Part shown: positions 62,501 through 64,000 of the stretch, piece by piece
How the letters are laid out: the number at the start of each line of letters is the position of its first letter
How positions within the stretch are numbered: the stretch's first letter is position 1
From: Cymbomonas tetramitiformis
Lineage: Eukaryota > Chlorophyta > Pyramimonadophyceae > Pyramimonadales > Pyramimonadaceae
Assembly (NCBI GenBank): GCA_001247695.2
Contig: LGRX02034665.1
Location: 1-64,000 of the forward strand
Reading direction: 5' to 3'
DNA length: 64,000 nt
Translations under genes and position numbers: made by a program
Notes under the pieces: generated by a model
Databases searched by the model: none
What the model was told of the DNA's origin: nothing
Seen by the model: the letters and a program-made list of their open reading frames with translations, nothing else

Positions 62501-62969
62501 TCAGTATAATTCTGGGTAAAATTTGAGATCGCCTAACTCAACTGAACGAATACAACGAGGGCAACATGTCGTCCCCATTAGACCGGGATGTGGGCGGGAT
62601 GGGGGCACGCACCAGTCCTGATTTTCGTATTGGGGAGTGCGAATGCCGTCAACCATTTTGTGTCCAACGAATATATCTCTGAACTTCACAAGCATGTATC
62701 GCTGAATACTCTCCTTATGAAGGTCTTTATCACGAGCTCTGAACATGCTACGTCCAACCTTTACATAACTGTATCGTAAAAGTCGTGGCGGTGGCGAGGT
62801 AATGAAGTTGATCTCTTCCGTGGTAAACTGCTTGACGACCATTCCTTCGCCATTGGGGTTCGGCTCCTTCCTCCACGTGCTGGCGTTGTCGAAGGTAGGG
62901 TCTACAAGACGCAACGGGGCAACGCGGTTTCCAGCACGTTGATGCCGACGGACACGTTGTTGATGCATC
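62501..62969 (-). CDS. TNP2-like transposase, internal exon
   Basis: Starts after acceptor TCTCAAAACAG at 62970 with one base completing a codon, which matches the two bases left by the exon at 63121-63238. Reads MHQQRVRRHQRAGNRVAPLR, FTTEEINFITSPPP, then KFRDIFVGHKMVDGIRT and a Cys pair (CCPRC). In-frame TGA at 62501; the real donor must lie before it. Confidence 0.5.
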
Positions 62970-63120
62970 CTGTTTTGAGAATCAGGTGAAGACATTAGTC
63001 CGATGCGGGTCCCATGCCGGTCCTAGGTCCCGCCCCCATGGGGACATCGTTTCCGATGGTTCCAAAGGACGACTAGCGAGTGCGACTGACTATAAAAGTG
63101 ATGCAAGTGTGGGTACAAAC

Positions 63121-63238
63121 CGTCGAGATCGCCGATTTTCCGCCCTGATGCGTGCTGCAGCCAATTCAAACTGATCTCGAAGTTCGGCAAACCAATCGAA
63201 ATGAAGGTACAGCCAGGATTTGATGTCCTTAATGGTAT
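63121..63238 (-). CDS. TNP2-like transposase, internal exon
   Basis: Acceptor GGGCTTCAG, reads TIKDIKSWLYLHFDWFAELR, DQFELAAARIRAENRRSR, possible donor CGACG/GTTTGT. The phase with the preceding exon is correct (GAA G / AT). Confidence 0.5.
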
Positions 63239-63372
63239 CTGAAGCCCAAAATATCGAACTTTATTTGAAGAACACGATATCGAAATGCAATACATGGGGC
63301 GGGGTCGGGGCGGGGTGTGGGACCGATGAGTCCGATATGTTGACTCAACAGGGGCGGCACGGTATCACATAC

Positions 63373-63760
63373 CTTCTGATAGCAGCGTGTTCTTGCCTTG
63401 ACGCTCCACCCCGGATTTGAGCATCATTGAAACCCGCAAAGGTTCGGGGAGTGGATATACAGGTGGCTTCGATCCTCGCGCCAAATCGCTCAACCCGCGA
63501 CAAAGGTTTACGAGGCGCTCCAGCTCTATATTCTTCATGATGCTGGCCACCGGACTCGATCGCGTTTTGACCGCCCGTTTCATTCGGCCAAAGTAGTCCT
63601 CGAAGCAAAACATCCATAGCTCACGTGCTGGACCGTACATCATGAGCTGCGGCACGACATGAGTAAGGAGATGCTGCATCATCACCAAATCGGCTGGTGA
63701 CATGTGATCTTCACCAAGCTTTAGGACCACTTTCACTCTCTCAATGAGACCTGGCATTTC
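63373..63760 (-). CDS. TNP2-like transposase exon (DUF4218-like)
   Basis: Acceptor TTGCCTTTTCCAG, donor TCAGAAG/GTATGT. Reads EMPGLIERVKVVLKLGEDHM, SPADLVMMQHLLTHVVPQLM, ARELWMFCFEDYFGRMKRAV, KTRSSPVASIMKNIELERLV. A pair of helices followed by W-M-x-x-FE-x-Y-x2-R-x-K and an xRSxPxASI block is the DUF4218 signature found downstream of the transposase core in CACTA/EnSpm TNP2 proteins. The catalytic core would lie to the right of the window. Confidence 0.6.
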
Positions 63761-64000
63761 CTGGAAAAGGCAAATAGCAGATCTCAAAAGGAAATAGTAT
63801 GGGTACAATATAGGTGCATGCGGACCTACAATGCCCACGTGGGTACTACATCAGGGAGACGATCCGCCCCCATCGGGGCGGGGCCCCGGACCAAGATTGC
63901 TGCTAAACTAGGCAATGATGCTTTACCTTCAAAAGAATTGTAGGGCTGACAACCTCACGAACGATGGAGCATATCTCCCCAACATAATCCGCGTGCAAAG

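Overview
The window is nuclear DNA from a eukaryote, most likely a flagellated green-lineage alga (chlorophyte/prasinophyte or charophyte). The grounds are Ty3/gypsy chromovirus, Ty1/copia, LINE, Mutator-like and CACTA-like sequences side by side, probable host genes split into short exons with GT-AG junctions, CCCTAAA-type interstitial motifs near 27.85 kb, and a probable cilia-associated TSNAXIP1-like gene. The species is not identified. No prokaryotic operon, rRNA, tRNA or CRISPR array was seen.

Layout. 1-9.4 kb (minus strand): the 3' part of a gypsy chromovirus whose Pol carries a Dam-like adenine methyltransferase domain between RNase H and integrase, fused at its gag end to a decayed APE-type LINE. 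9.4-11 kb: a 5' LTR and leader of a gag-type LTR element, then a MITE. 11.25-23.03 kb: one 11.8 kb copia-like element (minus strand, TSD GTTTG), split by a nested gag-only LTR element (12.84-16.58 kb, TSD TTGGT) and by a Mutator-like non-autonomous element (17.27-19.19 kb) filled with hairpin-rich 185-bp tandem repeats. 23-26 kb: mostly non-coding, with an inverted-repeat element and a 32-bp satellite.

26-30.6 kb (plus strand): exons of a DXO/RAI1-like decapping/deNADding enzyme, possibly preceded in phase by a cold-shock-domain exon; one intron holds about 31 copies of a 47-bp minisatellite. 33.4-45 kb (minus strand): a long gene with many short, mostly phase-0 exons encoding a TSNAXIP1-like coiled-coil protein. 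Its introns hold many unrelated minisatellites. 45-48 kb: more minisatellites, one of which is an open 19-codon repeat. 48.7-49.4 kb: a weak plus-strand gene candidate.

51.77-58.25 kb: a second gag-only LTR element (minus strand, TSD GTTTC), itself holding a plus-strand gag-only element with an intact 509-aa Gag (52.25-54.65 kb, TSD TTCAA) and a 647-bp foldback insertion. 58.7-60.3 kb: LTR and gag remnants of two more relatives. 60.3-62.1 kb: a GGTCCAT-rich minisatellite. 62.1-63.8 kb: exons of a CACTA/TNP2-like transposase (minus strand).

The main theme is a set of non-autonomous LTR elements that appear to share Gag architecture, an extended zinc knuckle, a Gag tail motif, a GGTGGTG polypurine tract and leader motifs with the copia-like element. 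This suggests a parasite/partner system in which gag-only elements are mobilised by a copia-type helper. None of the autonomous copies visible here is intact.
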